Positions 43,010 through 53,221 of a stretch of DNA of 64,000 bases are shown here, in pieces. The stretch comes from Sphingopyxis sp. MSC1_008. Lineage in GTDB: Bacteria > Pseudomonadota > Alphaproteobacteria > Sphingomonadales > Sphingomonadaceae. Under the pieces are notes generated by a model. The model searched no databases. It saw only the letters and a list, made by a program, of their open reading frames with translations, and had not been told where the DNA came from. The stretch is from assembly GCF_023197165.1 (NCBI RefSeq), contig NZ_JALPRD010000001.1, forward strand, positions 434,001 to 498,000, written 5' to 3'. The position numbers and the translations under genes were made by a program. Position 1 is the first letter of the stretch; every line of letters begins with the position of its first letter.

Positions 43010-44161
43010 ATGCCTATGCTGTCGGGAATCCGGATTATCGACCTGACGACGGTCATCTTCGGACCCTATGCGACGCAGATGCTCGCCGACCTCGGCGCTG
43101 AGGTGATCAAGGTCGAAACACCGGGGACGGGCGACATTTCGCGCTACCTCGGCAACGGGGTTCCCGACCCGACGATGGGGTCGATCCACCTGACGGTGAA
43201 CCGGGGAAAGCGATCGATCGCGCTCGACCTGAAAAAACCCGAAGACGCCGCGACGCTGCGCGATCTGATCGCGACCGCCGACGTGTTCTTCCATAATGTC
43301 CGTGGCCGAGCGATCGCGCGGCTCGGTTTCGACTATGAAGGCTGCAAGGCGCTCAAGCCCGACATCATTTACGTCCATGGTACGGGCTTCGGGCAGGACG
43401 GCCCCTATGCCGACCTCCAGGCGTATGACGACGTCATCCAGGCCGCGACGGGCACGACCAGCCTGCTCCCGCGCGTCGACGGGAACCCCAGCCCGCGCTA
43501 TTTTCCCTCGCTCATCGCCGACAAGATCGCCGGCCAGTTCGGCGCGCAGGCAATTCTCGCCGCGCTCGTCCACAAGTTTCGGACCGGCGAAGGCCAGCAA
43601 GTCGAGGTGCCGATGTTCGAATGCTTCGCGTCGTTCATGCTCGTCGAGCATCTCCGCGACGCGACGCTCGACCCGCCGATCGGCCCCGCGGGCTATCCGC
43701 GCCAGCTCGACCCGACACGCCAGCCCTTCCCGACCAGCGACGGGCATCTCGCGATCGTCCCATATACGCCCGAATCGACCGCGCGGCTGATGGCGCTGCT
43801 CGGCAGCGCCGACCTGCTTGAAACGCCCGAATATGCGGCCGCGAAAGCGAAGGGACAGCATATGCCGATCATCTACAGCGAAATCGCGCGCAAGACCCCG
43901 GCGAAGACCAGTGCCGAGTGGCTGGCGCTCTTTGCCGCCAACGATATTCCGGCGATGGCAGCGCGCGACCTTCAGGACATCAGGGAGGACCCCCATTTCG
44001 TCGCGACGGGGTTCTTCCGCCACCGTACGCATCCCGATGTCGGCGCTTTCCACGAAATGCAGCCGCCGGTGAAATATGGCGCGATGCCGCCATATGATCT
44101 GGGCTTCGCTCCGCGCGTCGACGGCGACGGAAAGGCGATTCGGGCCGAACTCGATCGCTGA
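43010..44161 (+). CDS. CaiB/BaiF (class III) CoA-transferase
   Basis: A 383-residue family III CoA-transferase. 'LSGIRIIDLTTVIFGPYATQMLADLGAEVIKVE' is the conserved N-terminus. 'GKRSIALDLKKPE' and 'YVHGTGFGQDGPYADLQAYDDVIQA' follow. In the region of the catalytic acidic residue it reads 'QQVEVPMFECF', as in many members of this subgroup. It moves CoA between carboxylic acids. A GGAGGAG box precedes the ATG. Nearby genes do not reveal the acid. Confidence 0.88.
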   Translation: MPMLSGIRIIDLTTVIFGPYATQMLADLGAEVIKVETPGTGDISRYLGNGVPDPTMGSIHLTVNRGKRSIALDLKKPEDAATLRDLIATADVFFHNVRGRAIARLGFDYEGCKALKPDIIYVHGTGFGQDGPYADLQAYDDVIQAATGTTSLLPRVDGNPSPRYFPSLIADKIAGQFGAQAILAALVHKFRTGEGQQVEVPMFECFASFMLVEHLRDATLDPPIGPAGYPRQLDPTRQPFPTSDGHLAIVPYTPESTARLMALLGSADLLETPEYAAAKAKGQHMPIIYSEIARKTPAKTSAEWLALFAANDIPAMAARDLQDIREDPHFVATGFFRHRTHPDVGAFHEMQPPVKYGAMPPYDLGFAPRVDGDGKAIRAELDR

Positions 44162-44228
44162 ACTTCGCCGGTTGCAATGTCGGCGCCGCACCCTAGCATC
44201 GCCGCCAAACAGACAAGGGGGAACCAAA

Positions 44229-44660
44229 ATGCCTGAAAACCTTCTCGCGCCCGGCGCGGTGCTCGCGCTGTGGACGCTCGTCATGCTCACTTGGGCCGGG
44301 GTGACGCGCTTTCAGGCATTTTCCAAGGTCGGCATCGATCTGAAAGCCGCGCCGCCGGGTGGCCGCGGCGCCGATCTGGAAGGCGTGCTGCCGCCGACCA
44401 CCAACTGGGAATCGCATAATTACACGCATCTGTGCGAACAGCCGACGCTCTTCTACGCCGTCATCACCTTCCTGCATCTGTCGGGCGGCAGCACCGACCT
44501 CACGCGCGGGCTGGCGTGGGCCTATGTCGTGCTGCGGATCGTCCACAGTTTCTGGCAGTCGACGGTCAATCGCATTCCGGTGCGCTTCACGATTTTTTCG
44601 CTGGCGACGCTGTGCCTCTTCGCACTGGCATTGCTGGCGGTGATCGCCACTTTGGGTTGA
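44229..44660 (+). CDS. MAPEG family membrane protein (copy 1)
   Basis: A 143-residue protein with four helices. 'NWESHNYTHLCEQPTLFYAVITFL' carries the family's Asn/Glu-Gln-Pro motif, and 'AYVVLRIVHSFWQSTVNRIPVRF' the Arg-rich C-terminal one. MAPEG proteins are glutathione-dependent membrane transferases or peroxidases in eukaryotes; bacterial roles are mostly unknown. A close paralogue follows 15 bp downstream. Confidence 0.87.
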   Translation: MPENLLAPGAVLALWTLVMLTWAGVTRFQAFSKVGIDLKAAPPGGRGADLEGVLPPTTNWESHNYTHLCEQPTLFYAVITFLHLSGGSTDLTRGLAWAYVVLRIVHSFWQSTVNRIPVRFTIFSLATLCLFALALLAVIATLG

Positions 44661-44675
44661 GGGGGAGAGAAAGAT

Positions 44676-45110
44676 ATGGATACGAACGCAATTTTGGGGC
44701 CGGTCGCAACGCTCGCGCTCTGGTCGATGATCATGTGGGTGTGGATGTATGCGACGCGCATCCCCGCCATGAGCCGCGCGAAGATCGACGCCGCGAAGAT
44801 GGTCGGCGGCACCGGCAAGGGCCTGGACGATGTGCTGCCGCCCGAGGTTCAGTGGAAAGCGCACAACTACAACCATCTGATGGAACAGCCGACGATCTTC
44901 TACGCCGTCGCGCTCGCCCTGGCGATCGGCGGCATGGGCGACGGGCTCAACGCGCAGATCGCGTGGGCCTATGTCGGCTTGCGCATTCTCCACAGCTTGA
45001 TCCAGGCGACGGTCAATCGTGTGATGTGGCGCTTCGGCATCTTCGCGCTCGCCAGCCTCGCGCTGATCGCGCTGTGCCTGCACGCCTTCATCGGCTTCGT
45101 GCTACACTGA
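44676..45110 (+). CDS. MAPEG family membrane protein (copy 2)
   Basis: A 144-residue, four-helix paralogue of the preceding gene. It shares the 'W..HNYNHLMEQPTIFYAVALAL' motif and 'AYVGLRILHSLIQATVNRVMWRF'. The tandem arrangement and clear similarity point to a local duplication. The pair may form mixed trimers. It ends next to the stop of the convergent methyltransferase. Confidence 0.87.
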   Translation: MDTNAILGPVATLALWSMIMWVWMYATRIPAMSRAKIDAAKMVGGTGKGLDDVLPPEVQWKAHNYNHLMEQPTIFYAVALALAIGGMGDGLNAQIAWAYVGLRILHSLIQATVNRVMWRFGIFALASLALIALCLHAFIGFVLH

Positions 45111-46310
45111 TCAGCGCGAGAAGCGCGCGGCCAGTTCCACATGGGTCGACCAACGGAACTGGCCGACGGGCTGTACCCAATCGAGCGTATAGCCCCCTTC
45201 GATCAGCATCTTTGCGTCGCGCGCGAAGCTCGCGGGATTGCAGCTGACATAGGCGATTACGGGCGCTGCTGACGCCGCCAGCTGTTTTACCTGCTCCTCT
45301 GCTCCTGCCCGCGGCGGATCGAGGATGATCGCGCCGAAACGGTTGAGCTCGGCGGGGATGAGCGGCCGACGGAACAGGTCGCGATGCTCGGTCGCGACGA
45401 GCGCGCGGGCGCGGTTCGCCGCCCCCATCAGCGCCGCGATCGCATCGCGCGCGCCCTCGGCGGCATAAACTTTGCGCCCCGCCTGCACCGACAGCGCAAA
45501 TGTGCCGACACCGGCGAACAGGTCGGCAACCGCGCCGGCATCGCCGATCGCTTTGGTCACCGCATCGATCAGCGCAGTTTGCCCCGCGCTCGTCGGCTGC
45601 AGAAAGGCAAAGGGCGGCACTTCGACCGTCACGTCGCCGAAACGCATCGTCGGCGGCTCGGGCTGCCACAGGATCTCGAGCCCGTCACCCTGATCGATCG
45701 CGAAGCGCGCCAGTTTGTGTGCCCCCGCAAAATCCTGCAGCGCCATCGCGGCGTCGAGGCCTTCGGCCTTCACGCCCTCGAGGATCAGCTCGACACCTTG
45801 ATCGAGCATTTGCAGCTTGACCTTCACCGGGCGCCGCGGCTGCGCAATCATCACCAGCAGCTCGCGCACAGGCGCGATCAGCGCGAAAAGTTCGGGGAGC
45901 AGCAGCGGGCACATCCGCATGTCGACGATCTGGTTGCTCTGCGCGGCGTTGAAACCGATCGCGACCTGCTTGCCGGTGCGAAGCGCGGTCAGGACGGCGC
46001 GGCGGCGGCTTTGCGCGGGGGAAAGCACCGCGGGCAAGACCTGAATGCCCGTCACCTCCTGCCCTTCGAGCCCACCGACGACGCGGTCGCGCACAAAGTC
46101 GGCGAGCGCGGGTTCGGCGACATGCTGCAACTGGCAGCCGCCGCACTTGCCGAAATGGCGGCACGCCGGTTCGGTGCGATTGGGCCCCGGAATGATGATG
46201 CCGTCGTCGCGCACGCGGTCGCCCGGCACGCCGCCCGCCACATGGCGGCCGTCGCCCGTCACGCCATCGCCGCGCGCGGCAATGCGCTCGATCAGCGCAG
46301 CTTCAGTCAT
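45111..46310 (-). CDS. RNA m5U-type methyltransferase (RlmD/TrmA family)
   Basis: A 399-residue SAM-dependent uracil-C5 RNA methyltransferase. A [4Fe-4S] cysteine cluster is visible in 'CRHFGKCGGCQLQH'. The Rossmann SAM site is 'VADLFAGVGTFAL', and the catalytic Cys is in 'IAYVSCNPASFARD', with 'ILDPPRAG' before it. It modifies 23S rRNA or tRNA. The ATG at 46310 is chosen; no TRAM-domain extension is needed to reach family length. It lies one base after the nnr gene stop. Confidence 0.87.
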   Translation of the reverse strand: MTEAALIERIAARGDGVTGDGRHVAGGVPGDRVRDDGIIIPGPNRTEPACRHFGKCGGCQLQHVAEPALADFVRDRVVGGLEGQEVTGIQVLPAVLSPAQSRRRAVLTALRTGKQVAIGFNAAQSNQIVDMRMCPLLLPELFALIAPVRELLVMIAQPRRPVKVKLQMLDQGVELILEGVKAEGLDAAMALQDFAGAHKLARFAIDQGDGLEILWQPEPPTMRFGDVTVEVPPFAFLQPTSAGQTALIDAVTKAIGDAGAVADLFAGVGTFALSVQAGRKVYAAEGARDAIAALMGAANRARALVATEHRDLFRRPLIPAELNRFGAIILDPPRAGAEEQVKQLAASAAPVIAYVSCNPASFARDAKMLIEGGYTLDWVQPVGQFRWSTHVELAARFSR

Positions 46311-46311
46311 T

Positions 46312-47664
46312 TCATTCCCTAACCAGATCGTCGGCGACAAGGCCGGGCCCTATACGCGCGGCCTGCGCGATATGCCAGCCCACCGCCGCGACCGCCGCAT
46401 CGAAGGCATCGCCGCCGCGCGCCAGCATCGCCCCGCACGCCCCCGCGAGCACATCGCCCGTCCCTGCCGTCGCGAGGTAGGGGCTGCCCGGCCAGGCCGC
46501 GGCAACACGGCCATCGGGCGCGGCGATGATCGTGTCGGCGCCCTTGTAGATCACCACCGCCTGCGTGCGTACCGCGGCCGCTTTGGCACGGTCGATCTTG
46601 CTGCCGTAAAGCTGCGGGAAAACGCGGGCGAACTCGCCTTCATGCGGCGTGAGGATCGCCTTGCGCGGGGTTTCGGACAGGCGCGGCAGTGCGGCATCGA
46701 TCGCGGCCGCGTCGAGCACCAGCGGCTTGCCCGAATCGAGCGCCGCCTCGACATCGAACAGCAACTCGTCGCCTGCCGGAAATCCCGGTCCGATCACCAC
46801 CGCGCCGACGCGCGGATCGTCGAGCCGCTGGCCGAATTTTTCATCGCTTTCGGTGATGATCGCCGAAAAGGGCGCGCGCTCGGCGCCGTCGAGCACGACA
46901 TAGCCCGCGCCCGCGCGCAGCGCCGCCGCCGCGGCCAGTCCGGCGGCACCGCGCATCGGCCCGGCGAAGACCAGCACCATGCCGCGCGCGAATTTGTGCG
47001 CCGTCGCATCGGGCTTGGGCATCTGCGGCGCGGGCAAGCTGCGCATTGCTTTGCTCGCCGATATGCCGATGGGCGCGAGCAGGACGCGCCCGCATGATGG
47101 CGCGGCCGGCAGCAGGACGTGCGCGGGCTTGAGCGCGCCCAGCGCCAGCGTCACATCGGCGGCGAGCGGCGGCGTCCAATCTTCGGCGCCATCGCTCTCC
47201 GCCCCGCTCGGAAGGTCGACCGCCAATATGCGCCGGTCTGAAAAATGGCGGAGAATGATGGCCAGCCCGTCCGGGATCGGCCGCGACAGCCCGACGCCGA
47301 AAAGCGCATCGACGATCAACGGCGCAGGGGCAAGGCGGCCATTCAGCGGCTCGACGGGCCCGTTCCAACCCGCCAGCGCAGTCCTTGCCAGATCGGTCGC
47401 CGGTTCGGCCAGCGCGGCGACGCGCACCGAAGCCCCATGTTCGGCAAGCAAGCGCGCGGCGACATAGCCGTCGCCGCCATTGTTGCCGGGACCGCAGAGG
47501 ATCAGGATCGGCGCGCCCGCCGCCATCCGCCATGCGGTATCGGCGACCGCAGCGCCGGCAAGTTCCATCAGTTCAGCGAGCGACGTACCCTGAATCGCGC
47601 ACGCGGCCTCGGCCTCGCGCATCGCCTTGGCTGTCAGGATCGGGGCGTCGGCAGGAACGGACAT
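46312..47664 (-). CDS. nnr: Bifunctional NAD(P)H-hydrate epimerase / ADP-dependent dehydratase
   Basis: A 450-residue fusion. The N-terminal half (about 1-210) is the YjeF epimerase ('ILCGPGNNGGDGYVAARLL'). The C-terminal half (about 220-450) is the ribokinase-like dehydratase ('VFAGPMRGAAGLAAAAALRAGAGYV', 'LTPHEGEFARVFP', 'YLATAGTGDVLAGACGAML'). Together they repair hydrated NADH and NADPH. Confidence 0.93.
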   Translation of the reverse strand: MSVPADAPILTAKAMREAEAACAIQGTSLAELMELAGAAVADTAWRMAAGAPILILCGPGNNGGDGYVAARLLAEHGASVRVAALAEPATDLARTALAGWNGPVEPLNGRLAPAPLIVDALFGVGLSRPIPDGLAIILRHFSDRRILAVDLPSGAESDGAEDWTPPLAADVTLALGALKPAHVLLPAAPSCGRVLLAPIGISASKAMRSLPAPQMPKPDATAHKFARGMVLVFAGPMRGAAGLAAAAALRAGAGYVVLDGAERAPFSAIITESDEKFGQRLDDPRVGAVVIGPGFPAGDELLFDVEAALDSGKPLVLDAAAIDAALPRLSETPRKAILTPHEGEFARVFPQLYGSKIDRAKAAAVRTQAVVIYKGADTIIAAPDGRVAAAWPGSPYLATAGTGDVLAGACGAMLARGGDAFDAAVAAVGWHIAQAARIGPGLVADDLVRE

Positions 47665-47689
47665 CGCCGTTGCCCTAGCATGATTTCCG

Positions 47690-48079
47690 CTATTTCGCGC
47701 CGCCCGTGTTCGCGGGCAGGCGATAGCGGTCGTTGCCGATCGCGACTTCGATCACATTGTCGCCGACGATGCTCACTTTCGCGGTTTCGGCGCCGTCGGC
47801 GGACACGACGCCGCGGCCGTCGGTCGTGATTTGCAGGCGCCGATAGCCGACGTTGCTGCGCCCCACGACGAGCAGCGCGCCGCCGTCGCCGCTCATCTCC
47901 TCGACGGTGCAGGTGCGGTCGAACAATTTGACGCCCTCGAGCGCGCATTCGATGCGGCCGTTTTCGGCGGCTTCGCGCGAACCGCGTGCTTCGGCCTCGG
48001 CAAGGTCGCTGTTGTCGGATGTGCGATTACAGCCCGCGAGCGCAACCAGCGCCAGCAATACCCCCCCGAGTTGTCTCAT
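47690..48079 (-). CDS. Small lipoprotein overlapping ilvD
   Basis: A 129-residue predicted lipoprotein with lipobox 'LALVALAGC' (Cys17). The mature part has two Cys ('IECALEG', 'DRTCTVEE') and is beta-rich. The family is unknown to me, though similar short lipoproteins are common in sphingomonads. The ATG at 48079 overlaps the ilvD stop (ATGA), so the long upstream open frame is discarded. Confidence 0.75.
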   Translation of the reverse strand: MRQLGGVLLALVALAGCNRTSDNSDLAEAEARGSREAAENGRIECALEGVKLFDRTCTVEEMSGDGGALLVVGRSNVGYRRLQITTDGRGVVSADGAETAKVSIVGDNVIEVAIGNDRYRLPANTGGAK

Positions 48080-49935
48080 CCCTTGCCCTTCAGCTGCGAC
48101 AGGTCGCGCACCGCACCCCGCGCCGCACTCGTCGTCATCGCGGCATAGGCTTGAAGTGCTACCGAAACCTTGCGCGGACGCGGCTTGGCGGGTTGCCATG
48201 CGGCATCGCCCTTCGTTTCCATCGCCGCGCGGCGGTCGGCGAGAACGCTGTCGGCGACCATCAGGTTGATCGTGCGCTTCGGAATGTCGATCTCGATCAG
48301 GTCGCCATTTTCAACGAGCCCGATCGTACCGCCCTCGGCCGCCTCGGGCGACGCGTGGCCGATCGACAACCCCGACGTGCCGCCCGAAAAGCGCCCGTCG
48401 GTTACCAGCGCGCAGGCGGCGCCGAGCCCCTTCGATTTGAGGTAGCTCGTGGGATAGAGCATTTCCTGCATCCCCGGCCCACCCTTCGGCCCTTCGTAGC
48501 GGATCACGACGACGTCGCCCGCCTCGACCTGCCCGGTCAATATGGCGGCAACCGATGCGTCCTGGCTCTCATAAACCTTCGCCGGCCCCGTGAATTTCAA
48601 GATGCTCTCGTCGACGCCCGCGGTCTTCACGATGCAGCCGTCGCGCGCGATGTTGCCCGATAGCACCGCGAGCCCGCCGTCCTGGCTGAACGCATGCTCG
48701 GCCGACCGGATCACGCCAGCCTCGCGGTCGAGGTCGAGGTCGTCCCAGCGCCGGTCTTGGCTGAACGCCACCTGCGTCGGCACGCCGCCCGGCGCCGCCA
48801 TGAAGAATTTCTGCACCTCGGGATCGTTGGTGCGCGAAATATCCCATTTGTTGAGCGCATCACCCAGCGTCGCGCTGTGTACCGTCGGCAGGTGCGCGTG
48901 GAGCAGTCCGGCACGCTCGAGCTGGCCGAGGATCGCCATGATCCCACCGGCGCGGTGAACATCCTCCATATGCACGTCCGACTTCGCCGGTGCGACTTTC
49001 GACAGGCACGGCACGCGACGCGACAGCCGGTCGATGTCGTCCATCGTGAAATCGACCCCCGCCTCGAACGCCGCGGCGAGCAAGTGCAGCACTGTGTTGG
49101 TAGACCCGCCCATCGCGATGTCGAGGCTCATCGCATTCTCGAACGCCTCGAAGGTCGCGATATTGCGCGGGAGCACGCTGTCGTCGTCCTGCTCATAATG
49201 CCGCTTGCACATTTCGACGACGATCCGCCCCGCGCGCAGGAACAGCTCCTTGCGGTCGGCGTGCGTCGCGAGTGTCGATCCGTTGCCCGGCAGCGACAGC
49301 CCCAGCGCTTCGGTCAGGCAATTCATCGAATTGGCGGTAAACATGCCCGAGCATGAGCCACACGTCGGACACGCCGCGCGCTCGATCTCGTCGACCTCGG
49401 CATCGGTATATTTCTCGTCGGCGGCGGCAACCATTGCATCGACGAGGTCGAGCGCGACCTCCTTGCCCTTGATCACGACCTTGCCGGCCTCCATCGGCCC
49501 GCCCGATACGAACACCACGGGGATGTTGATCCGCAGTGCCGCCATCAGCATGCCCGGCGTGATCTTGTCGCAGTTCGAAATGCACACCATCGCGTCGGCG
49601 CAATGCGCGTTGACCATATATTCGACGCTATCGGCGATCAGGTCGCGCGACGGTAGCGAATAGAGCATGCCGTCGTGCCCCATCGCGATCCCATCGTCGA
49701 CCGCAATCGTGTTGAATTCCTTGGCGACGCCGCCCGACGCCTCGATCTCGCGCGCGACCAACTGGCCGAGGTCTTTCAGATGGACATGGCCGGGCACGAA
49801 CTGGGTGAAGCTGTTGACCACCGCGATGATCGGCTTGCCGAAGTCGCTGTCCTTCATCCCCGTTGCGCGCCACAGGCCGCGGGCACCGGCCATGTTGCGG
49901 CCGTGAGTGGTAGTGCGCGAACGATAGGAAGGCAT
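48076..49935 (-). CDS. ilvD: Dihydroxy-acid dehydratase
   Basis: A 619-residue Fe-S dehydratase of valine, isoleucine and CoA precursor synthesis. '[24 protein letters not shown]', '[18 protein letters not shown]' and '[24 protein letters not shown]' supply the cluster cysteines. '[24 protein letters not shown]' is the substrate and Mg site. Full family length. Confidence 0.96.
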   Translation of the reverse strand: MPSYRSRTTTHGRNMAGARGLWRATGMKDSDFGKPIIAVVNSFTQFVPGHVHLKDLGQLVAREIEASGGVAKEFNTIAVDDGIAMGHDGMLYSLPSRDLIADSVEYMVNAHCADAMVCISNCDKITPGMLMAALRINIPVVFVSGGPMEAGKVVIKGKEVALDLVDAMVAAADEKYTDAEVDEIERAACPTCGSCSGMFTANSMNCLTEALGLSLPGNGSTLATHADRKELFLRAGRIVVEMCKRHYEQDDDSVLPRNIATFEAFENAMSLDIAMGGSTNTVLHLLAAAFEAGVDFTMDDIDRLSRRVPCLSKVAPAKSDVHMEDVHRAGGIMAILGQLERAGLLHAHLPTVHSATLGDALNKWDISRTNDPEVQKFFMAAPGGVPTQVAFSQDRRWDDLDLDREAGVIRSAEHAFSQDGGLAVLSGNIARDGCIVKTAGVDESILKFTGPAKVYESQDASVAAILTGQVEAGDVVVIRYEGPKGGPGMQEMLYPTSYLKSKGLGAACALVTDGRFSGGTSGLSIGHASPEAAEGGTIGLVENGDLIEIDIPKRTINLMVADSVLADRRAAMETKGDAAWQPAKPRPRKVSVALQAYAAMTTSAARGAVRDLSQLKGKG

Positions 49936-49994
49936 TTTCGGTAATCCTGATAATTTTATTTCAAAAACAAGCGAAGAGACGCGCCTCTACACGC

Positions 49995-50726
49995 CTATCT
50001 GGCCAGATTCAATGCAACTTTGCTGCACATGCGCGAATGCCGCTCGGCGAACAGCGCTTGCCCCGCCGCATCGCCGACCAGATCCTGCCGCATCTCGATC
50101 CCGACATAGGGAATCCCGTTCGCCTCGGCATGGCGGTTCATCGTCGCGTTGAGCAGCTTGCCCGAATAGGGCTGCTGATCGCCGACGATCATGCCTTCGG
50201 CTTCCAAGGCCGCAATCGCCGCCGCCGCTAGCCGGTCATCCTCATTATAGAGCACCCCGACGTCCCACGGCCGCACCTGATCGGGATGCGCCGCAAGCGA
50301 CGGCGTGAAACTGTGGAGCGACAGGATCATCGCAGGCCGGTGGGCCGCGACGGTTTCGGCGATATGCGCATGATAGGGCCGGAAAAACCGCGCCAGCCGC
50401 GCCTCGCGCGCCGCATCGTCGAGCGCATTGCCCGGCACCGCATGCCCGTCGCTCGCGATCGGTAATACGCCGGGAGCTTCCTCGTCGCGGTTGCAGTCGA
50501 CAACGAGCCGCGACACGCCGCCGAGGATCGCCGCATCGACCGCGCCGCTCTCGACGAGCAGTGCCGCCACCTCGGCGACGCCGATATCGATCGCGATATG
50601 ATTGGCCAGCAACGCGCGATCGATGCCGAGATCGACGTCGCCAGGCACATAGGCCGAGGCATGGTCTGCGATCAGCAAGATGCCGCCTGCGCGCGCTTCG
50701 CCGATCTGCCGCCACGCTTCGCTCAT
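49995..50726 (-). CDS. N-formylglutamate amidohydrolase family protein
   Basis: A 243-residue zinc hydrolase of the HutG2-like family. 'ILLIADHASAYVPGD' and 'LVVDCNRDEEAPGVLP' carry the zinc ligands, and 'ILSLHSFTP' and 'GIPYVGIEMRQDLV' are conserved downstream. It removes formate from N-formylglutamate or related N-formyl amino acids. It begins in an ATGA overlap with ispE; the longer frame upstream is an ispE shadow. No hut genes are nearby. Confidence 0.86.
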   Translation of the reverse strand: MSEAWRQIGEARAGGILLIADHASAYVPGDVDLGIDRALLANHIAIDIGVAEVAALLVESGAVDAAILGGVSRLVVDCNRDEEAPGVLPIASDGHAVPGNALDDAAREARLARFFRPYHAHIAETVAAHRPAMILSLHSFTPSLAAHPDQVRPWDVGVLYNEDDRLAAAAIAALEAEGMIVGDQQPYSGKLLNATMNRHAEANGIPYVGIEMRQDLVGDAAGQALFAERHSRMCSKVALNLAR

Positions 50727-51571
50727 CGCAATGTCCCCGCCATCGACCACCAGCCCGGATGCCGCTCCGCCAGCTGCACTGCCGCCGCGTCGCGCTCGGT
50801 CGCCGCGTCGAACAAAGCAAAACAGGTCGCACCCGACCCCGACATGCGCGCAAGCCACGGGCGCAGCCCACCAAGCTCGAGCAATATGTCGGCAATCGCC
50901 GGGCATTGCGCGATCGCCGGACGCTGCAGATCGTTGCGCGCGCCGAACAACTGCGCGCGCAGGTCGGCACCGGTGAACAGCGGCCCGCGATCGATCCCGT
51001 CCCATGCTGCAAAAACCAGCCCCGTCGCGACGGGCTGACGCGGATTGACGAGCAGCACCGGCGTTCCGCCAAGCCGCAGCTCGGGCACGGCGCTCAGCTC
51101 CTCGCCGACGCCGACGCCCAGACAGGTCGCGCTCGCAATACAGGCCGCGATATCGGCCCCGAGCGGGCCGACGAGCCGCGCCAGCGCCGCATCGCCCAGC
51201 TCGGGCAGGAAATGCGTCCGGATCAGCCGCGCCATCGCCGCAGCATCGGCCGACCCGCCGCCGATCCCCGCCGCAACCGGCAAATTTTTCGTCAGCGTCA
51301 CCGCCAGCGGCGGCACGCGCTCCCCGCTGTAACGTTCGCGCAGCAGCTCCAGCACCTTCATCACCAGATTGTCGCCGCCCGCGCTCAGTCCCTCGGCGAA
51401 TTCCCCGTCGATCGTCAGGCTGTCGGTATCGGCGAATTCGGCCGTGATCGCGTCGCCGTCATCGACGAAAGCGAACAAGGTCTCGATCGCGTGATAGCCG
51501 TCGGCCCGGCGCCCCCGGACATGGAGCGCGAGGTTGATCTTGGCCCAGCCGGTCTCGCGAAACGCGGTCAC
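50723..51571 (-). CDS. ispE: 4-diphosphocytidyl-2-C-methyl-D-erythritol kinase
   Basis: A 282-residue GHMP kinase of the MEP isoprenoid pathway. The ATP loop is 'KNLPVAAGIGGGSADAAA', the N-terminus 'GWAKINLALHVRGRRADGYHAIETLF', and 'RMSGSGATCFALF' is motif III. Translation starts at a GTG that overlaps the stop of the TPR gene (GTGA). Confidence 0.93.
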   Translation of the reverse strand: MTAFRETGWAKINLALHVRGRRADGYHAIETLFAFVDDGDAITAEFADTDSLTIDGEFAEGLSAGGDNLVMKVLELLRERYSGERVPPLAVTLTKNLPVAAGIGGGSADAAAMARLIRTHFLPELGDAALARLVGPLGADIAACIASATCLGVGVGEELSAVPELRLGGTPVLLVNPRQPVATGLVFAAWDGIDRGPLFTGADLRAQLFGARNDLQRPAIAQCPAIADILLELGGLRPWLARMSGSGATCFALFDAATERDAAAVQLAERHPGWWSMAGTLR

Positions 51572-53130
51572 GGCGCCGTGGTGGCGGGTGTCAGCCCGTC
51601 GCGCAGCTTCGCCTCCAGCCGGGTCGCCATCTCGGCCTCGGCAAGCAGCGCGGCAGCGCGCCAGTTGTACCGCGCCTGGAACTTCTGTCCGGCTTTCCAA
51701 TAGGCGTCGCCGAGATGCTCGACGATCACCGCGTTGCCGGGTTCGCCGCGCTGCGCCTTTTCGAGCAGGTTGACCGCGTCGTCGGTGCGCCCGGTCAGGA
51801 AATACGCCCAGCCGAGCGAGTCGGTTATGCTCGCATTCTTCGGCTCCTGACGCCACGCCGCCTCGATCCGTGCGAGGGACTGTTCGACGTCCTTGCGCCG
51901 CTCGAGCGCCGAATAGCCGGCAAAATTCAATATCGACGCATCGCCGGGGCGCAGTTGGACCGCCTTTTCCATCAACGGCTGCGCGGCGTCCCACTCGTCC
52001 GCCTGCAACAGCAGCTCGGCGCGCGCGATGAGGAGCGTGCCGCGTAGCGCCCGATCGCCGTCATCATCGCCCAGCGTCGCCTCAAGCCGTTCATAGGCGC
52101 GCGCGGTCGCCTGTCGATCGTCGGATCGGCGGGCAATGTCGGCGAGCCGGACGAGCAGGCTCCGCGCTTTACTATCTTCCGCCGCGGCTTCGGCGAGTTT
52201 CGCCGCACCCGGCAAATCGCCGGCATCGGCCATCAATTCGGCCCGCCGCATCGCGAGCACAGGCGGCAGCGGGGCGCGCTCGGTTCCGAGCAGCGCCATG
52301 GCTTCGGCGCGCTGTCCGTTGCGGTCGAGCGCCTCGACCAGCGTCGTGCGTACCGCCCAGTCCTGATCGTTCAGCCAATGTGCGGCGCGCGCGAACAGCA
52401 AGGGAACCTTCGAGCCGCCGTTCGGCGTGCGCGCCAGCCCATCGGCGAGCAGCCCCAACCACTGGGCCACACCGGCGCGCGGGGTCGAAACCGGTTGGTC
52501 GGGCAACAGCAGCATCGGGTCCTCGCGCTGCCCCGATGCCAGCGCGATCCGCGCGCGCAATCCTTTGGCGGCATCGTCTTGCCCCGCCCTGTCGAGCGTC
52601 GCCGCCGTGCGCAGCCCGACAAGCTGGCTGGTCCGATCGGTCAGCGTAATCGTGTTGGTCAGTGCCGCCGCCTCGCCCGGGCGTCCGGTCGCGATCTGCA
52701 CCAGCACGACCTGAAGCGACAGCGACGGTTCGGGCCGCAGGCGGTTGTTCGCCGCGACCAAGTGCCGCTCGGGCAGCTTTTCGCGCGCACCGACGTCGAT
52801 CCACGCGTTGACCGTCGGCAGGATCAGCCGCCCGATCGTGTCGGCGCCCGCCTTGTCGGCGCGCCCCGCCATATAGTCGCGCGCGGCCTTCCAGTCCGAC
52901 CGGCGCATCGCGTCGACCATCAGCACGAGTTGCGCGTCGAAGCGGCGTTCGCCGGCGGTCCATAAACGCAGCGCGGCGGCGCGCGCGGCAACCAGGTCGC
53001 CCGCCTCGATCGCCTGTTCGAGCATCCGTCCGCGCAGCCCCGGCAGGTCGGGCGCGAGGCTCGACACCGCGGTCAGCGCCGAAAGCGCCGCGGCAGGCTC
53101 ACCGCTCTCTTCCGCCAGCCGCGCCCGCAC
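51568..53130 (-). CDS. TPR-repeat protein, probably exported; start uncertain
   Basis: A protein of at least 520 residues made largely of helical TPR-type repeats. The clearest lie in the last third ('AELLLQADEWDAAQPLMEKAVQLRPGDASILNFAGYSALERRK', 'ITDSLGWAYFLTGRTDDAVNLLEKAQRGEPGNAVIVEHLGDAYWKAGQ'). The GTG at 53130 is the first normal start codon. The frame stays open upstream to a convincing signal peptide 'KPARFFLIVAALAAAVPAHA' beginning at 53223, but no ATG, GTG or TTG precedes it in frame. The nearest ATG (53227-53225) is one base out of frame and forms the last sense codon of the ETF-QO gene. A frameshift or a non-standard start is therefore possible. It leads into ispE. Confidence 0.8.
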   Translation of the reverse strand: MRARLAEESGEPAAALSALTAVSSLAPDLPGLRGRMLEQAIEAGDLVAARAAALRLWTAGERRFDAQLVLMVDAMRRSDWKAARDYMAGRADKAGADTIGRLILPTVNAWIDVGAREKLPERHLVAANNRLRPEPSLSLQVVLVQIATGRPGEAAALTNTITLTDRTSQLVGLRTAATLDRAGQDDAAKGLRARIALASGQREDPMLLLPDQPVSTPRAGVAQWLGLLADGLARTPNGGSKVPLLFARAAHWLNDQDWAVRTTLVEALDRNGQRAEAMALLGTERAPLPPVLAMRRAELMADAGDLPGAAKLAEAAAEDSKARSLLVRLADIARRSDDRQATARAYERLEATLGDDDGDRALRGTLLIARAELLLQADEWDAAQPLMEKAVQLRPGDASILNFAGYSALERRKDVEQSLARIEAAWRQEPKNASITDSLGWAYFLTGRTDDAVNLLEKAQRGEPGNAVIVEHLGDAYWKAGQKFQARYNWRAAALLAEAEMATRLEAKLRDGLTPATTAP

Positions 53131-53221
53131 CAGCGCGTTGAGCGCGGCGCCATTGTCGTCGACGGCATGCGCCGGAACCGCCGCCGCAAGCGCGGCGACA
53201 ATCAGAAAGAAGCGTGCGGGC

